Shown piece after piece: positions 1-9,510 of a stretch of 64,000 nt of DNA. The translations under genes and the position numbers were made by a program. Source of the DNA: Spirabiliibacterium mucosae (lineage in GTDB: Bacteria; Pseudomonadota; Gammaproteobacteria; Enterobacterales; Pasteurellaceae); contig NZ_JABTBO010000011.1 in assembly GCF_014884965.1 (NCBI RefSeq), positions 1-64,000 of the forward strand, read 5' to 3'. Each line of letters starts with the position of its first letter. Within the stretch, counting starts at the first letter, position 1. The notes beneath the pieces were generated by a model. That model did not search any database, was not told the DNA's origin, and worked only from the letters and a program-made list of their open reading frames with translations.

Positions 1-1
1 C

Positions 2-295
2 TTGGTGATGCTCAACAACCCGCTGGAGAGCCTGGTGTCGCTCACGGTGATGATTTCCATCTTGCTGTTACTGCTCGGTGTGGCGAAACTGCTGGCCTCT
101 TGGCGGCTGCGCCAAACGCCGTTTTTCGGCTTTGTGATGTTCTCCGGATTGCTGTCGCTTTTGATTTCGCTGGTGATTTTCGCCAACCTCGCCACCGCAG
201 CGGCCACCTTGCTCGGCTTGCTGCTGGCGATTGAGCTTATCTCCAACGGCATTTCACTGCTCACCTATGCGGTGATTATCAAAAAAATGCAGTAA
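2..295 (+). CDS. HdeD-like (DUF308) membrane protein, 3' part only
   Basis: The reading frame is open at the left edge of the window, so only the last 97 or so codons are present and the true start lies outside. What remains is almost entirely hydrophobic, with three likely membrane helices separated by short polar turns, ending in the basic tail IIKKMQ. The spacing of helices and the LLGLLLAIELISNGISLL segment resemble the DUF308 repeat of HdeD-type inner-membrane proteins, some of which are linked to acid resistance. The family call is from general pattern only and no specific function can be given. It ends just before an uptake-signal hairpin shared with the convergent plsY. Confidence 0.55.
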   Translation: MVMLNNPLESLVSLTVMISILLLLLGVAKLLASWRLRQTPFFGFVMFSGLLSLLISLVIFANLATAAATLLGLLLAIELISNGISLLTYAVIIKKMQ

Positions 296-299
296 TAAA

Positions 300-322
300 A
301 AAGTGCGGTTTGACCGCACTTT
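300..322. terminator. USS inverted pair between convergent genes
   Basis: AAAGTGCGGT at 300-309 pairs with ACCGCACTTT at 313-322, leaving a 3-nt loop. It lies 4 bases after the first gene's stop and 6 bases after the plsY stop on the other strand, so it can end transcription from both sides. Confidence 0.8.
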
Positions 323-328
323 GCATTT

Positions 329-937
329 TCAATTGTCGTTTTTCTTCTTGAGTTTCGCCCACATTTTATCTTCCTGCCCGCGCCAAAGGCGTTGGATATT
401 GCCGTGGTGGCGATAAATCAGCAAGCAGCACACCAAGGCAACAGGGAAGGTGAACTCGGGCTTGAAAAAATAGACATAAAACGGCACGGCTAAAGCCGTG
501 ATGATGGCACTGAGGGATGAATAGCCGCTGAGCAAGAACACCACCAGCCAAGTGCCAAGCATAGAGCCGGCCACCGCCCAGCCGATCGGGGCAATCGCGC
601 CAAAAGCAGTCGCCACGCCCTTGCCGCCGCGAAAATGGTAATAGAGCGGGAAAATGTGCCCCAAACACGCACCGAGCGCCACCATGCCCAGCTCAAATTG
701 GCTAAGGCCGAGATAATACCCCGCCCACACCGGCAGCATGCCTTTGAGCATATCAAACACCAGCACAATCAGCGCAGGCCCTTTGCCACCGATGCGCAGC
801 ACATTGGTCGCGCCAGGGTTGTGCGATCCCGCGTCACGCGGGTCGGGTAACTTGAGCAAGCGGCAGACGATGATCGCACTCGAGATGGAGCCAATCAGGT
901 AGGCAAAAAGCATATAGGCGAGAGCAAATAGGCTCAT
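329..937 (-). CDS. plsY: Acyl-phosphate:glycerol-3-phosphate acyltransferase PlsY
   Basis: PlsY moves an acyl group from acyl-phosphate to glycerol-3-phosphate, giving lysophosphatidic acid in the first step of membrane phospholipid synthesis; it is an inner-membrane enzyme. The 202-residue product has the family's length and its three cytoplasmic-loop motifs: SHNPGATN at about 38-45, DMLKGMLP at about 62-69 and GGKGVATA at about 104-111. It begins [19 protein letters not shown], close to the E. coli N terminus, with GGGGAA upstream of the ATG. It is divergent from folB, an arrangement found in other gamma-proteobacteria. A perfect TATAAT for this strand lies within an inverted repeat upstream (959-981). 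Confidence 0.95.
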   Translation of the reverse strand: MSLFALAYMLFAYLIGSISSAIIVCRLLKLPDPRDAGSHNPGATNVLRIGGKGPALIVLVFDMLKGMLPVWAGYYLGLSQFELGMVALGACLGHIFPLYYHFRGGKGVATAFGAIAPIGWAVAGSMLGTWLVVFLLSGYSSLSAIITALAVPFYVYFFKPEFTFPVALVCCLLIYRHHGNIQRLWRGQEDKMWAKLKKKNDN

Positions 938-958
938 GATGTTCGTTCCCCATTAAAG

Positions 959-981
959 AATTAGGTGCATTATACCTAATT
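959..981 (-). promoter_or_regulatory. Inverted repeat enclosing the plsY -10 box
   Basis: AATTAGGT (959-966) and ACCTAATT (974-981) are perfect 8-bp inverted arms with a 7-nt spacer. The spacer and first arm base carry ATTATA (969-974), which reads TATAAT on the minus strand, a consensus -10 box for plsY. No good -35 box was seen. The arms could be an operator, but no regulator is identified. Confidence 0.4.
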
Positions 982-1033
982 TTAGTGGCATAATCTTAAA
1001 AAATGTTGATTAACGCAAAAATTGAGAAGAAAG

Positions 1034-1390
1034 ATGAACGATCGTGTTGTGATTGAAGGCTTGCAGGTGCTCGCAACCATTGGGGTTTATGACTGGGAGC
1101 AAACGATTAAACAAAAGCTCATCATTGATGTCGAGATGGCGTGGGATTGCCAGCGCGCGGCGCAAAGTGACGATGTGGCCTTTTGCCTAAATTATGCGCA
1201 GGTGAGCGAATTGATTACGGATTACATCCAAACGCGCGCCTTTAAGTTGATTGAGCGCTTGGCCTATGAGTTGTGTGATAGGCTGCAAGCGGAGTTTGCC
1301 ATCCCTGCCCTGCGCATCAAAGTGAGCAAGCCCAGCGCGGTGGCTAATGCCCGCAATGTGGCCGTGATTGTCACCCGCGGGCAGTTATAA
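1034..1390 (+). CDS. folB: Dihydroneopterin aldolase FolB
   Basis: FolB cleaves 7,8-dihydroneopterin to 6-hydroxymethyl-dihydropterin and glycolaldehyde in folate synthesis. The 118-residue product matches the family length and its landmarks: an early ATIGVYDWE segment with the conserved Glu, LNYAQVSELI in the middle, FKLIERLAYEL, and VSKPSAV near the end with the conserved Lys. I use the ATG at 1034 because MNDRVVIEGL is the normal N terminus; the frame is open a few codons further back to a TTG with no support. Its last 6 bases overlap the stop of the convergent yigB. Confidence 0.93.
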   Translation: MNDRVVIEGLQVLATIGVYDWEQTIKQKLIIDVEMAWDCQRAAQSDDVAFCLNYAQVSELITDYIQTRAFKLIERLAYELCDRLQAEFAIPALRIKVSKPSAVANARNVAVIVTRGQL

Positions 1391-2095
1391 TAACTCCAGC
1401 AGCTCGTCGAGGCTGTCAATGGTCAGCGTGGGCAACACGCGGGCGTCTTGGGCATGAAACACATCTTGCGCCGGTACGCGCAACCACGCCGCTTGGCAGC
1501 CTGCATTAATCGCGCCGGCCACATCGGTGGTGAGGCTATCACCAACGTGCAAAATCTCCTCACAGCGCACATTAAAATGCGCCGCCGTGCGTGCAAACAA
1601 CTCACCATGGGGCTTGGCGCGCCCGTGCTGGCCGCCGCGTAAATATAAACTAAAGTGCGGTAAGTTGATTTGATGCGGCACCAAATTGCCGTTGCTAATG
1701 GCCGCCAGCGGGAAGCGCTTAGCCAGGCGGTTTAAGGTTTTCACCACCTGCTCACTGGCGCTCACTTTATGCCGCCAAAGGACAAACTCCGCCATGCAAT
1801 CCAGCACAATTTGCTGCTCACGCACGCCGCTGATGCCGTGGTGATTGAGCAGCGCGCGCATCGCCACAATCCGCCAGCGCACCACGTCTTCACACAGCTG
1901 TGCATTGCGCCGGCCAACGAGCTGCTTCCAGCTCACCCAATAGGCCGCGTCCAGCTCGGCGATCTCGCTTTTTTCCGCCAGCATGGTCAAAAAGGCCTGC
2001 TCGGCGGCGGCGATCACCGGCCCATTGTCATAAAGGGTGTCGTCAAGGTCAAAACTGAGCACCTTCACAGGTGACAAAGTGCGGTAAAATTGCAT
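1385..2095 (-). CDS. yigB: HAD-family phosphatase YigB (5-amino-6-(5-phospho-D-ribitylamino)uracil phosphatase)
   Basis: YigB in E. coli dephosphorylates FMN and the riboflavin precursor 5-amino-6-(5-phosphoribitylamino)uracil. The product (236 residues) starts MQFYRTLSPVKVLSFDLDDT, nearly matching the E. coli protein, with HAD motif I residues D16 and D18, the GRAKPH segment carrying the conserved Lys, and GDSLTTDVAGA as the acidic motif near the C terminus. An earlier in-frame ATG at 2113 is rejected because the bases after it are themselves the ribosome site (AAGGGGGAG) for the ATG at 2095. HAD substrate range is broad, so the exact substrate is inferred from similarity. Confidence 0.85.
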   Translation of the reverse strand: MQFYRTLSPVKVLSFDLDDTLYDNGPVIAAAEQAFLTMLAEKSEIAELDAAYWVSWKQLVGRRNAQLCEDVVRWRIVAMRALLNHHGISGVREQQIVLDCMAEFVLWRHKVSASEQVVKTLNRLAKRFPLAAISNGNLVPHQINLPHFSLYLRGGQHGRAKPHGELFARTAAHFNVRCEEILHVGDSLTTDVAGAINAGCQAAWLRVPAQDVFHAQDARVLPTLTIDSLDELLELL

Positions 2096-2161
2096 AGCTC
2101 CCCCTTGTGGCATTTTGATTAGCCTACCATAACTTGCGCGGCCAATAAAAGCCTCTTATTT

Positions 2162-2181
2162 GATATTGATTCTCAATTATC
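2162..2181. promoter_or_regulatory. Candidate Fur box upstream of the methyltransferase gene
   Basis: GATATTGATTCTCAATTATC resembles the Fur box built from GATAAT hexamers: GATATT (5 of 6), GATTCT (4 of 6) and a perfect inverted ATTATC, with one extra base of spacing compared with the classical 19-mer. It sits 35 bases before the ATG at 2217, where a promoter would be expected. Confidence 0.5.
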
Positions 2182-2216
2182 ATAAGCGTAGGATAGCCTT
2201 ATCAAAAGGAGGCATT

Positions 2217-3050
2217 ATGACCACGCAATATCCATTTCTTACTAATCCTATTTCCGAAACTTTGCTGATTCCACTGTATATGCGTGCTCAGCAGACCTTA
2301 GTGCCCGATCCATTAATTCAAGATGAAAGTGCGGTCAAGCTGGTGCAAGCCATTGATTACGACTTCAGTAAGTTTGACGGCAAACCGAAAAGTGCGGTTG
2401 GCACCGCGCTGCGTGCGGCGTTTTTTGATGAAAAATGCCGTGAGTTCATCACGCAACACACCCACCCAATTATCGTCAACGTTGGCTGTGGGCTAGACGA
2501 TCGCCGTGGGCGAATCGGGCCGCTGGCGCAAAATGCGCTTTTTTATGAGCTCGATGTGCCTGATGTGATTGCCGTGCGCGAGCAGCTGCTGCCTTGTGCG
2601 GAAAATCAGCACGTGATTGCCAGCTCGATGTTTGACACCCAGTGGATTGAAGAGCTTGCCAGCGCACACCCAAACGGGCATTTTTTGTTTGTGATTGAAG
2701 GAGTGCTGATGTATTTTGACGAGCAGCACCACCGTCAATTTTTCAGCCAAATTGCCGATCGCATCGAGCACGGTGAGTTTTTATTCGACATGAGCAGCGC
2801 ATTTATGGCGCGCAACACACAAAAGCACGATGTGGTCAGCCAAATGCAGGCCAACTTCAAATTCGGCAGCGACGACGATCACATCGCCGAGCGTTGGCAC
2901 CCGCGCTTGATGCATTTGCACACCACGCTCTTTCACCAGCTTAAAGGCTACCATCGCATGGGCTGGCTGGTGGCACTGATGATGCGCTTTGTGCCGAGAT
3001 TCAAACGCGTGATGCTCTTGCTGCACTACAAACTTAAAAGTGCGGTGTAG
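2217..3050 (+). CDS. Class I SAM-dependent methyltransferase, LCMT/TcmP-like family
   Basis: The 277-residue product resembles the leucine carboxyl methyltransferase/TcmP group of SAM methyltransferases. The SAM-binding strand is IIVNVGCGLDDR at about 84-95, followed by ELDVPDVI with the acidic residue expected to hold the ribose, and VIEGVLMYFDEQ, the typical family segment where an enzyme that methylates a carboxyl or hydroxyl has a conserved E-G-x-L-x-Y. The substrate cannot be told. The ATG at 2217 follows AAAAGGAGG at an ideal distance; an upstream in-frame start at 2160 would lie inside the Fur-like box. Two uptake signals lie inside the gene and another supplies the last codons (KSAV). 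Confidence 0.8.
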   Translation: MTTQYPFLTNPISETLLIPLYMRAQQTLVPDPLIQDESAVKLVQAIDYDFSKFDGKPKSAVGTALRAAFFDEKCREFITQHTHPIIVNVGCGLDDRRGRIGPLAQNALFYELDVPDVIAVREQLLPCAENQHVIASSMFDTQWIEELASAHPNGHFLFVIEGVLMYFDEQHHRQFFSQIADRIEHGEFLFDMSSAFMARNTQKHDVVSQMQANFKFGSDDDHIAERWHPRLMHLHTTLFHQLKGYHRMGWLVALMMRFVPRFKRVMLLLHYKLKSAV

Positions 3051-3060
3051 CCCCAAAACA

Positions 3061-3088
3061 AAAGTGCGGTCAAACCTGACCGCACTTT
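3061..3088. terminator. USS inverted pair between methyltransferase gene and aspA
   Basis: A 12-bp stem, AAAGTGCGGTCA with TGACCGCACTTT, around a 4-nt loop, placed between two convergent stop codons. T-rich sequence follows on the plus side only weakly. Confidence 0.8.
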
Positions 3089-3106
3089 GCTTATTTAGCT
3101 TTGGTG

Positions 3107-4525
3107 TTATTCCACATCTTTGGCTTTGTAGGTCGGGTTCATTAAGTTTTCTGGTGAGAGAATATCATCGAGTTGCTCTTCACTTAACAAGCCTTTTTCC
3201 AGCACCACCTCACGCACGCTGCGGCCCGTTTGGGCGCAGATTTTGCCGATCACATCACCATTGTGGTGGCCGATGAACGGGTTGAGGTAGGTGATGATGC
3301 CAATGGAGTTGAGCACGTAGTTTTCGCACACTTCTTTGTTGACGGTGATGCCGTCGACGCATTTGTCACGCAAGTTGACGCACGCATTGGCAAGCAAGGA
3401 GATGGTTTCAAACATCGCCTGGCCAATCACCGGCTCCATCACGTTGAGTTGCAGCTGCCCTGCTTCGGCCGCGAAAGTGACGGTCAAATCATTACCAAAG
3501 ACTTTGAAGCACACTTGGTTGACCACCTCTGGCACCACAGGGTTAACTTTGGCTGGCATAATGGAGGAACCTGCTTGCAGCTCTGGCAAGTTGATTTCGT
3601 TCAAGCCTGCGCGCGGGCCGGAGGAGAGCAAACGCAAGTCGTTGCACACTTTAGACATTTTCACTGCGGTGCGTTTGAGCGCGCCGTGCATCATGACATA
3701 TGCGCCGCAGTCGGAGGTGGCCTCAATCAAGTTTTTCGATGAAGTGCAAGGCAGGCCTGTCACTTCCGCCAAATAACGGGTGGCCAGCGCTGGATAGCCT
3801 TTTGGTGTGTTCACACCGGTGCCGATGGCGGTGGCGCCAAGGTTGACTTCAAGCAGCAATTGCGCGGTGCGCTCAAGGTTGGCGATTTCTTCTTCCAATA
3901 ACACGGCAAAGGCTTCAAACTCTTGCCCCACGCTCATTGGCACGGCATCTTGCAATTGGGTGCGGCCCATTTTCATCACGTTGGCAAATTCTTTTGCTTT
4001 GTGCTCAAAGCCCTCTTGCAAATAGCGGATTTTTTCCACCAGCTCCATCAATGAGGTGTACACCGCAATGCGAAAGCCCGTTGGGTAGGCGTCATTGGTG
4101 GATTGGCTGGCGTTGACGTGATCCATCGGGTCGAGGTATTGGTACTCCCCTTTTTGATGGCCGAGAATTTCCAGCGCTAGGTTGGCGACCACTTCGTTGG
4201 TGTTCATGTTCACTGACGTGCCCGCGCCGCCTTGGTAAACGTCAGACGGGAATTGATCAAGGCATTTGCCCTCTTCAAGCACTTGGTCACAGGCTTTGAC
4301 AATCGCCTCACCAACGGCTTTTGGGATCACTTTCAGCTCCATGTTGGCTTTGGCGGCGGCTTTTTTCACCATCACCATGCCACGCACAAAGGCAGGAATG
4401 TCGGAAATTTTCGCGCTGGAAATATTGAAATTTTCCACCGCACGCAAGGTGTGGATGCCCCAATAGACATCGGCTGGCACATCACGTTCACCTAATAAAT
4501 CTTTTTCTTTTCTAAACGCTGTCAT
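3107..4525 (-). CDS. aspA: Aspartate ammonia-lyase (aspartase)
   Basis: AspA deaminates L-aspartate reversibly to fumarate and ammonia, feeding fumarate to the anaerobic reductive branch or to respiration. The 472-residue product carries the fumarase/aspartase signature [11 protein letters not shown] with its catalytic Ser, the TQLQDAVPM-type segment, and the substrate-site [11 protein letters not shown]. The start at 4525 ([18 protein letters not shown]) agrees with known aspartases and has AAAGGAGA upstream; the longer open frame to 4600 is not supported. The order aspA, fxsA, groES, groEL is the same as around the E. coli locus. The dctPQM carrier further on would supply C4-dicarboxylates to the same metabolism. 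Confidence 0.97.
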   Translation of the reverse strand: MTAFRKEKDLLGERDVPADVYWGIHTLRAVENFNISSAKISDIPAFVRGMVMVKKAAAKANMELKVIPKAVGEAIVKACDQVLEEGKCLDQFPSDVYQGGAGTSVNMNTNEVVANLALEILGHQKGEYQYLDPMDHVNASQSTNDAYPTGFRIAVYTSLMELVEKIRYLQEGFEHKAKEFANVMKMGRTQLQDAVPMSVGQEFEAFAVLLEEEIANLERTAQLLLEVNLGATAIGTGVNTPKGYPALATRYLAEVTGLPCTSSKNLIEATSDCGAYVMMHGALKRTAVKMSKVCNDLRLLSSGPRAGLNEINLPELQAGSSIMPAKVNPVVPEVVNQVCFKVFGNDLTVTFAAEAGQLQLNVMEPVIGQAMFETISLLANACVNLRDKCVDGITVNKEVCENYVLNSIGIITYLNPFIGHHNGDVIGKICAQTGRSVREVVLEKGLLSEEQLDDILSPENLMNPTYKAKDVE

Positions 4526-4698
4526 AACATCTCCTTTCGTTGGTTTGTACCTCGTTGTGGTTACCATTTTACGCAAAATCGCGCCGAGATCATTCGACAT
4601 TAATTTATTTTATGCATTACTTTTTGTAATGAATCTTAGCCTTGAAAACCGCACTTTTGCCCCCATTTAATTGGCATTAGGCCACAAAGGAGCAAAGC

Positions 4699-5178
4699 AT
4701 GCCCATTTTGATTTTTTTCGCGATTATCGCGCTTTATGTCTATCTTGAACTGACCTTGTTGGTGAGCATCGGCAGCGCCATTGGCGTGCTCCCGTTGCTG
4801 CTGTTGTTGCTGCTCTCCTCGCTGGTGGGGCTGTTTTTAATCCGTATGCGCGGCTGGTATACCATGATGAAACTCCAGCAACAACTGCGCGCAGGCGAAA
4901 TCCCCTCTCGCAGTTTGTTCCAAGGCGCGATTTGGATCACCGCCGGCGTGCTGTTTTTCATCCCGGGCTTTTTAAGCGACATTTTTGCTATTCTTTTGCT
5001 CTTGCCCACCACCAGCCTATTGCTTGAGCGCTGGCTGATTAAGCGCGTGAAAGGCTTTGCCTTTGTGCAGCGGTTTGGCCACTTTAAGCGCCAAGGGCAA
5101 AGCAATAACGCCGCTGACGACACGGTATTTGAGGCGGAATACGCCAAAAAGGCCGATGACGACCGCACTTTGAAATAA
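4699..5178 (+). CDS. fxsA: FxsA-family membrane protein
   Basis: FxsA is an inner-membrane protein of unknown biochemical role; in E. coli its overproduction relieves exclusion of phage T7 by the F plasmid. The 159-residue product matches the family length, starts with a long hydrophobic helix, continues with a second one rich in leucine (LLLLLLLSSLVGLFLIRMRG), and has the family's FIPGFLSD segment before a third helix. The C-terminal 40 residues are polar, and the last codons (RTLK) come from an uptake signal. AAGGAG lies before the ATG. It is divergent from aspA and directly upstream of the groES promoter. Confidence 0.9.
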   Translation: MPILIFFAIIALYVYLELTLLVSIGSAIGVLPLLLLLLLSSLVGLFLIRMRGWYTMMKLQQQLRAGEIPSRSLFQGAIWITAGVLFFIPGFLSDIFAILLLLPTTSLLLERWLIKRVKGFAFVQRFGHFKRQGQSNNAADDTVFEAEYAKKADDDRTLK

Positions 5179-5193
5179 TTTTTATTTTCCCCC

Positions 5194-5220
5194 TTGAAAG
5201 ACGCTCGCGCTGCCCATATA
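5194..5220 (+). promoter_or_regulatory. Sigma-32 (heat-shock) promoter of groES-groEL
   Basis: CCTTGAAA (TTGAAA at 5194-5199) and CCCATATA (5213-5220), 13 bases apart, fit the heat-shock sigma factor RpoH pattern CTTGAAA ... CCCCATNT. The groES ATG is 63 bases downstream. Confidence 0.8.
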
Positions 5221-5282
5221 AAAGTGAGTATCAAAATTGGCGCGCGGGCGCCTTGTGTTTTTAACCTCAGAAGGAGTTTTAA

Positions 5283-5573
5283 ATGAATATTCGTCCATTA
5301 CATGATCGCGTGATTATCAAACGTGAAGAAGTTGAAACTAAATCCGCTGGCGGCATTGTGCTGACAGGCTCTGCGGCGACAAAATCGACTCGCGGCAAAG
5401 TGCTGGCAGTGGGCAAAGGCCGCATTTTAGAAAACGGCCAAGTTCAACCGCTCGATGTAAAAGTTGGCGACACTGTGATTTTTAATGAAGGCTATAGCGT
5501 GAAAGCAGAAAAAATCGACGGCGAAGAGGTGTTGATTTTGTCTGAAAACGACGTTTTGGCAATCGTAGAATAA
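5283..5573 (+). CDS. groES: Co-chaperonin GroES
   Basis: GroES forms the seven-membered lid of the GroEL folding chamber in the cytoplasm. The 96-residue product has the standard start [16 protein letters not shown], the mobile loop [15 protein letters not shown] at about 22-36 which contacts GroEL, and the roof-loop/C-terminal pattern ending [17 protein letters not shown] precedes the ATG. It is followed after 30 bases by groEL and both are served by the sigma-32 promoter upstream. Confidence 0.98.
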   Translation: MNIRPLHDRVIIKREEVETKSAGGIVLTGSAATKSTRGKVLAVGKGRILENGQVQPLDVKVGDTVIFNEGYSVKAEKIDGEEVLILSENDVLAIVE

Positions 5574-5576
5574 TAA

Positions 5577-7247
<1,671 letters not shown>

Positions 7248-7265
7248 CCCATCCCCACGTTTCAG

Positions 7266-7296
7266 ACCGCACTTTGATTAAAGTGCGGTTTTTTTT
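7266..7296 (+). terminator. USS hairpin terminator after groEL
   Basis: ACCGCACTTT (7266-7275) and AAAGTGCGGT (7280-7289) form a 10-bp stem with a 4-nt loop, followed directly by eight T residues: a classic Rho-independent terminator 18 bases after the groEL stop. Confidence 0.9.
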
Positions 7297-7318
7297 CAAC
7301 TCAAAATTGAGGATGATT

Positions 7319-7906
7319 ATGAACAATATATTGGTGTTGAAAACCTCCGTCAACGGCGAGAAGAGTTTTTCAAACAAGGTGGTGGACGCCATTGTGGCGA
7401 AAGCCAAAGCCACCTCGCCTGATGTGACGATCACCGAACGTGACTTAAACCAGCACGGCGTGCCCGTGCTCACTGCAGAAACGGCGGCCGCCATTCGCGC
7501 AGGTTTAAGTGAAAGTGCGGTGCAGCAACAGGCCATCGCCTTGGCCGACACGCTCATCAGCGAGCTGAAAAACGCTGATCACATCATCATTGGCCTGCCG
7601 CGATACAACTTCACCGCGCCGGCGAGCTTTAAGGCGTATGTGGATTACATCGCCCGCCCGCGCGTGACCTTTCGCTACGGCGTCAACGGCCCTGAAGGCC
7701 TGCTGCCCGATGTGGGCGTGACCGTGGTGATTGCCAGCGGCGGCAGCTACGCCGGCCAGCCTTATGACTTTATGACGGGCTGGGTGAAACAAGTACTCGG
7801 CTTTGTCGGGCTCGTTAATGTCAATGTGATTCACGTTGAAAACACCGCCATGGCGGGCGAACAAGCCCTAGCCCAAGCCTATGAAGCTGTTGATAAGCTG
7901 TTTTAA
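7319..7906 (+). CDS. azoR: FMN-dependent NADH-azoreductase/quinone reductase
   Basis: AzoR-type enzymes are homodimeric flavodoxin-fold proteins that use NADH and FMN to reduce quinones and azo dyes in the cytoplasm. The 195-residue product begins NNILVLKTSVNGEKSFSN (flavin phosphate loop), and has IGLPRYNFTAPASFKAYVDYIARPRVTFRYG in the middle, the diagnostic family segment (shown here in part as PRYNFTAPASFK), and VVIASGGSY later on. The ATG at 7319 is chosen for its match to family N termini and the TTGAGGA six bases before it. The physiological substrate is not known. It converges on emrB. Confidence 0.9.
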   Translation: MNNILVLKTSVNGEKSFSNKVVDAIVAKAKATSPDVTITERDLNQHGVPVLTAETAAAIRAGLSESAVQQQAIALADTLISELKNADHIIIGLPRYNFTAPASFKAYVDYIARPRVTFRYGVNGPEGLLPDVGVTVVIASGGSYAGQPYDFMTGWVKQVLGFVGLVNVNVIHVENTAMAGEQALAQAYEAVDKLF

Positions 7907-9502
7907 CCGCACGTTTGAAAACAAAACCGCACTTTGACTAAAGTGCGGTTTTTTATATTTATGCTGCTTCACCTTCGGCGGGCCGGCGTGGCCAAACGGC
8001 GGCTTGGCCAGCCAAATGACGATAAACAGCGACAAGAAAATGAGTGCCGAGAGCCAGAACACTTCATTCGCGCCGAGAATAAACCCTTGGCCAGTGATGA
8101 GGCGTGCGAGGTACATGCCAATTTGCGTGTCGTTCATGCCCAAATGGTGCATCTGCTCATAAAATAGTTGAGAGTTGATGTTATACGGCGAGATAAACTC
8201 CGTGAGCTGGGCGTGGTGGAGCGCCTCGCGGCGATACCACAAAAAGGTGGTCAGCGAGGTGCCAACCGAACCTGCTAGGGTGCGCAAAAAGTTGAATAAA
8301 CTCGACGCCGAGGCCATTTTCTCTGGCGGAATTTCAGACAGCGTGATGGTGGTCAGTGGCATGAAAAAGCACGCCACCGCCAAGCCTTGCACAAATTGCG
8401 GCAACGCCACGTCCATAAAGGTCATGTTCGGCTCAAAAGTCACCGCGCGCCAGTAGAAGGTGGCGGCGTAAACAAAAAAGCTCAAGGTGACCAACAGCCG
8501 CATATCGATTTTCGCGCCGTATTTACCAATAATCGGCGAGAGCAAAATCGGCAAAATGCCCACAGGCGCGGCCGCCAGCCCCGCCCAGGTGGCGGTGTAG
8601 CCAAACACATTTTGCAACAGCAATGGAATAAGCACCACCGAGCCGATATACACCAAAAAGGCCAAACTGGTGCTCAAGCAGCCAATGGTGAAATTGCGCG
8701 ATTTAAACAGCGAAATGTCGACCACCGGGTTGTCGTCGGTCAGCTCCCAAATGATAAGTGCGGTCAAGCCAATGGCGGAGATAATGCTCAGCACCACGAT
8801 TTCAGTGGAATTGAACCAATCTTGTTCGCGGCCTTGGTCGAGCATCAGCTGCAAGCAGCCCACGCCCAAAATCAGCAACACCAGCCCGACGGCATCCACC
8901 GGTTGCTGCACAATCTCGCTTTCGCGCTTGCCAATGGTTTTCCACGACATCGCCACCACCGCCAGCCCAATCGGCACGTTGATGAAGAAGATCCAGCCCC
9001 AATGGAGGTTGTCACTGATCCAGCCACCCAAAATTGGGCCGAAAATCGGCGCCACCACCACCGTCATGGACCAAAACGCCAGCGCCATGCCGCGCCGTTC
9101 TGGCGGGTAGTTATTGAGTAGCAGACTTTGCGACAGCGGAATAATTGGCCCGGCCGCCAGCCCTTGCATAATGCGGCAAAAAATCAGCATGCCCAAACTG
9201 TGCGAAATGCCACACAGCCACGAGAACAGCACAAAAAGTGCGGTCGCGATCAAAAATAACCGCACTTCACCAATGCGTTTGGCCAGCCAGCCGGTGATCG
9301 GGATCGCCACCGCATTGGCCACCCCAAAGGAGGTGATAACCCAAGTGCCTTGGCTAATCGAGGCACCGAGATCGCCGGCAATGGTCGGGATAGCCACATT
9401 CGCGATGGTGGAATCCAGCACCTGCATAAATGTCGCCAAGGCCAGCGCCAAGGTGAGGATGACCAACGCGCCGCCTTTCAGCGGTGGATATGTCTTTTGC
9501 AT
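7868..9502 (-). CDS. emrB: Multidrug efflux MFS permease EmrB (DHA2 family), frame-shifted tail
   Basis: EmrB is the 14-helix inner-membrane proton-driven pump that works with EmrA and an outer-membrane channel to expel hydrophobic drugs. Family marks are LDSTIANVAIPTI in helix 1, GWLAKRIGEVRLF in the loop after helix 2 and the long row of hydrophobic helices; E. coli EmrB is 512 residues. Here the open frame is 544 residues and its last 30 or so residues come from reading through the terminator into azoR antisense. One added base near the G3 at 7980-7982 would give a normal stop at 7959, ten bases before the hairpin. The gene follows emrA by 8 bases in the mprA-emrA-emrB operon. Confidence 0.9.
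   Translation of the reverse strand: MQKTYPPLKGGALVILTLALALATFMQVLDSTIANVAIPTIAGDLGASISQGTWVITSFGVANAVAIPITGWLAKRIGEVRLFLIATALFVLFSWLCGISHSLGMLIFCRIMQGLAAGPIIPLSQSLLLNNYPPERRGMALAFWSMTVVVAPIFGPILGGWISDNLHWGWIFFINVPIGLAVVAMSWKTIGKRESEIVQQPVDAVGLVLLILGVGCLQLMLDQGREQDWFNSTEIVVLSIISAIGLTALIIWELTDDNPVVDISLFKSRNFTIGCLSTSLAFLVYIGSVVLIPLLLQNVFGYTATWAGLAAAPVGILPILLSPIIGKYGAKIDMRLLVTLSFFVYAATFYWRAVTFEPNMTFMDVALPQFVQGLAVACFFMPLTTITLSEIPPEKMASASSLFNFLRTLAGSVGTSLTTFLWYRREALHHAQLTEFISPYNINSQLFYEQMHHLGMNDTQIGMYLARLITGQGFILGANEVFWLSALIFLSLFIVIWLAKPPFGHAGPPKVKQHKYKKPHFSQSAVLFSNVRLKQLINSFIGLG
7926..7954. terminator. USS hairpin between azoR and emrB
   Basis: ACCGCACTTT (7926-7935) and AAAGTGCGGT (7940-7949) with a 4-nt loop and a T6 run on the plus side; on the minus side it is followed by TTTTGT. 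It would end both convergent genes, but the emrB frame as read here runs straight through it. Confidence 0.85.
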
Positions 9503-9510
9503 GGCGCGTC

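Noticed and set aside
8387-9121. A 244-codon open frame opposite emrB
   Set aside because: Antisense to a clear MFS permease, rich in His, Gln, Asn and Arg as expected for a mirrored membrane gene; no start signal.
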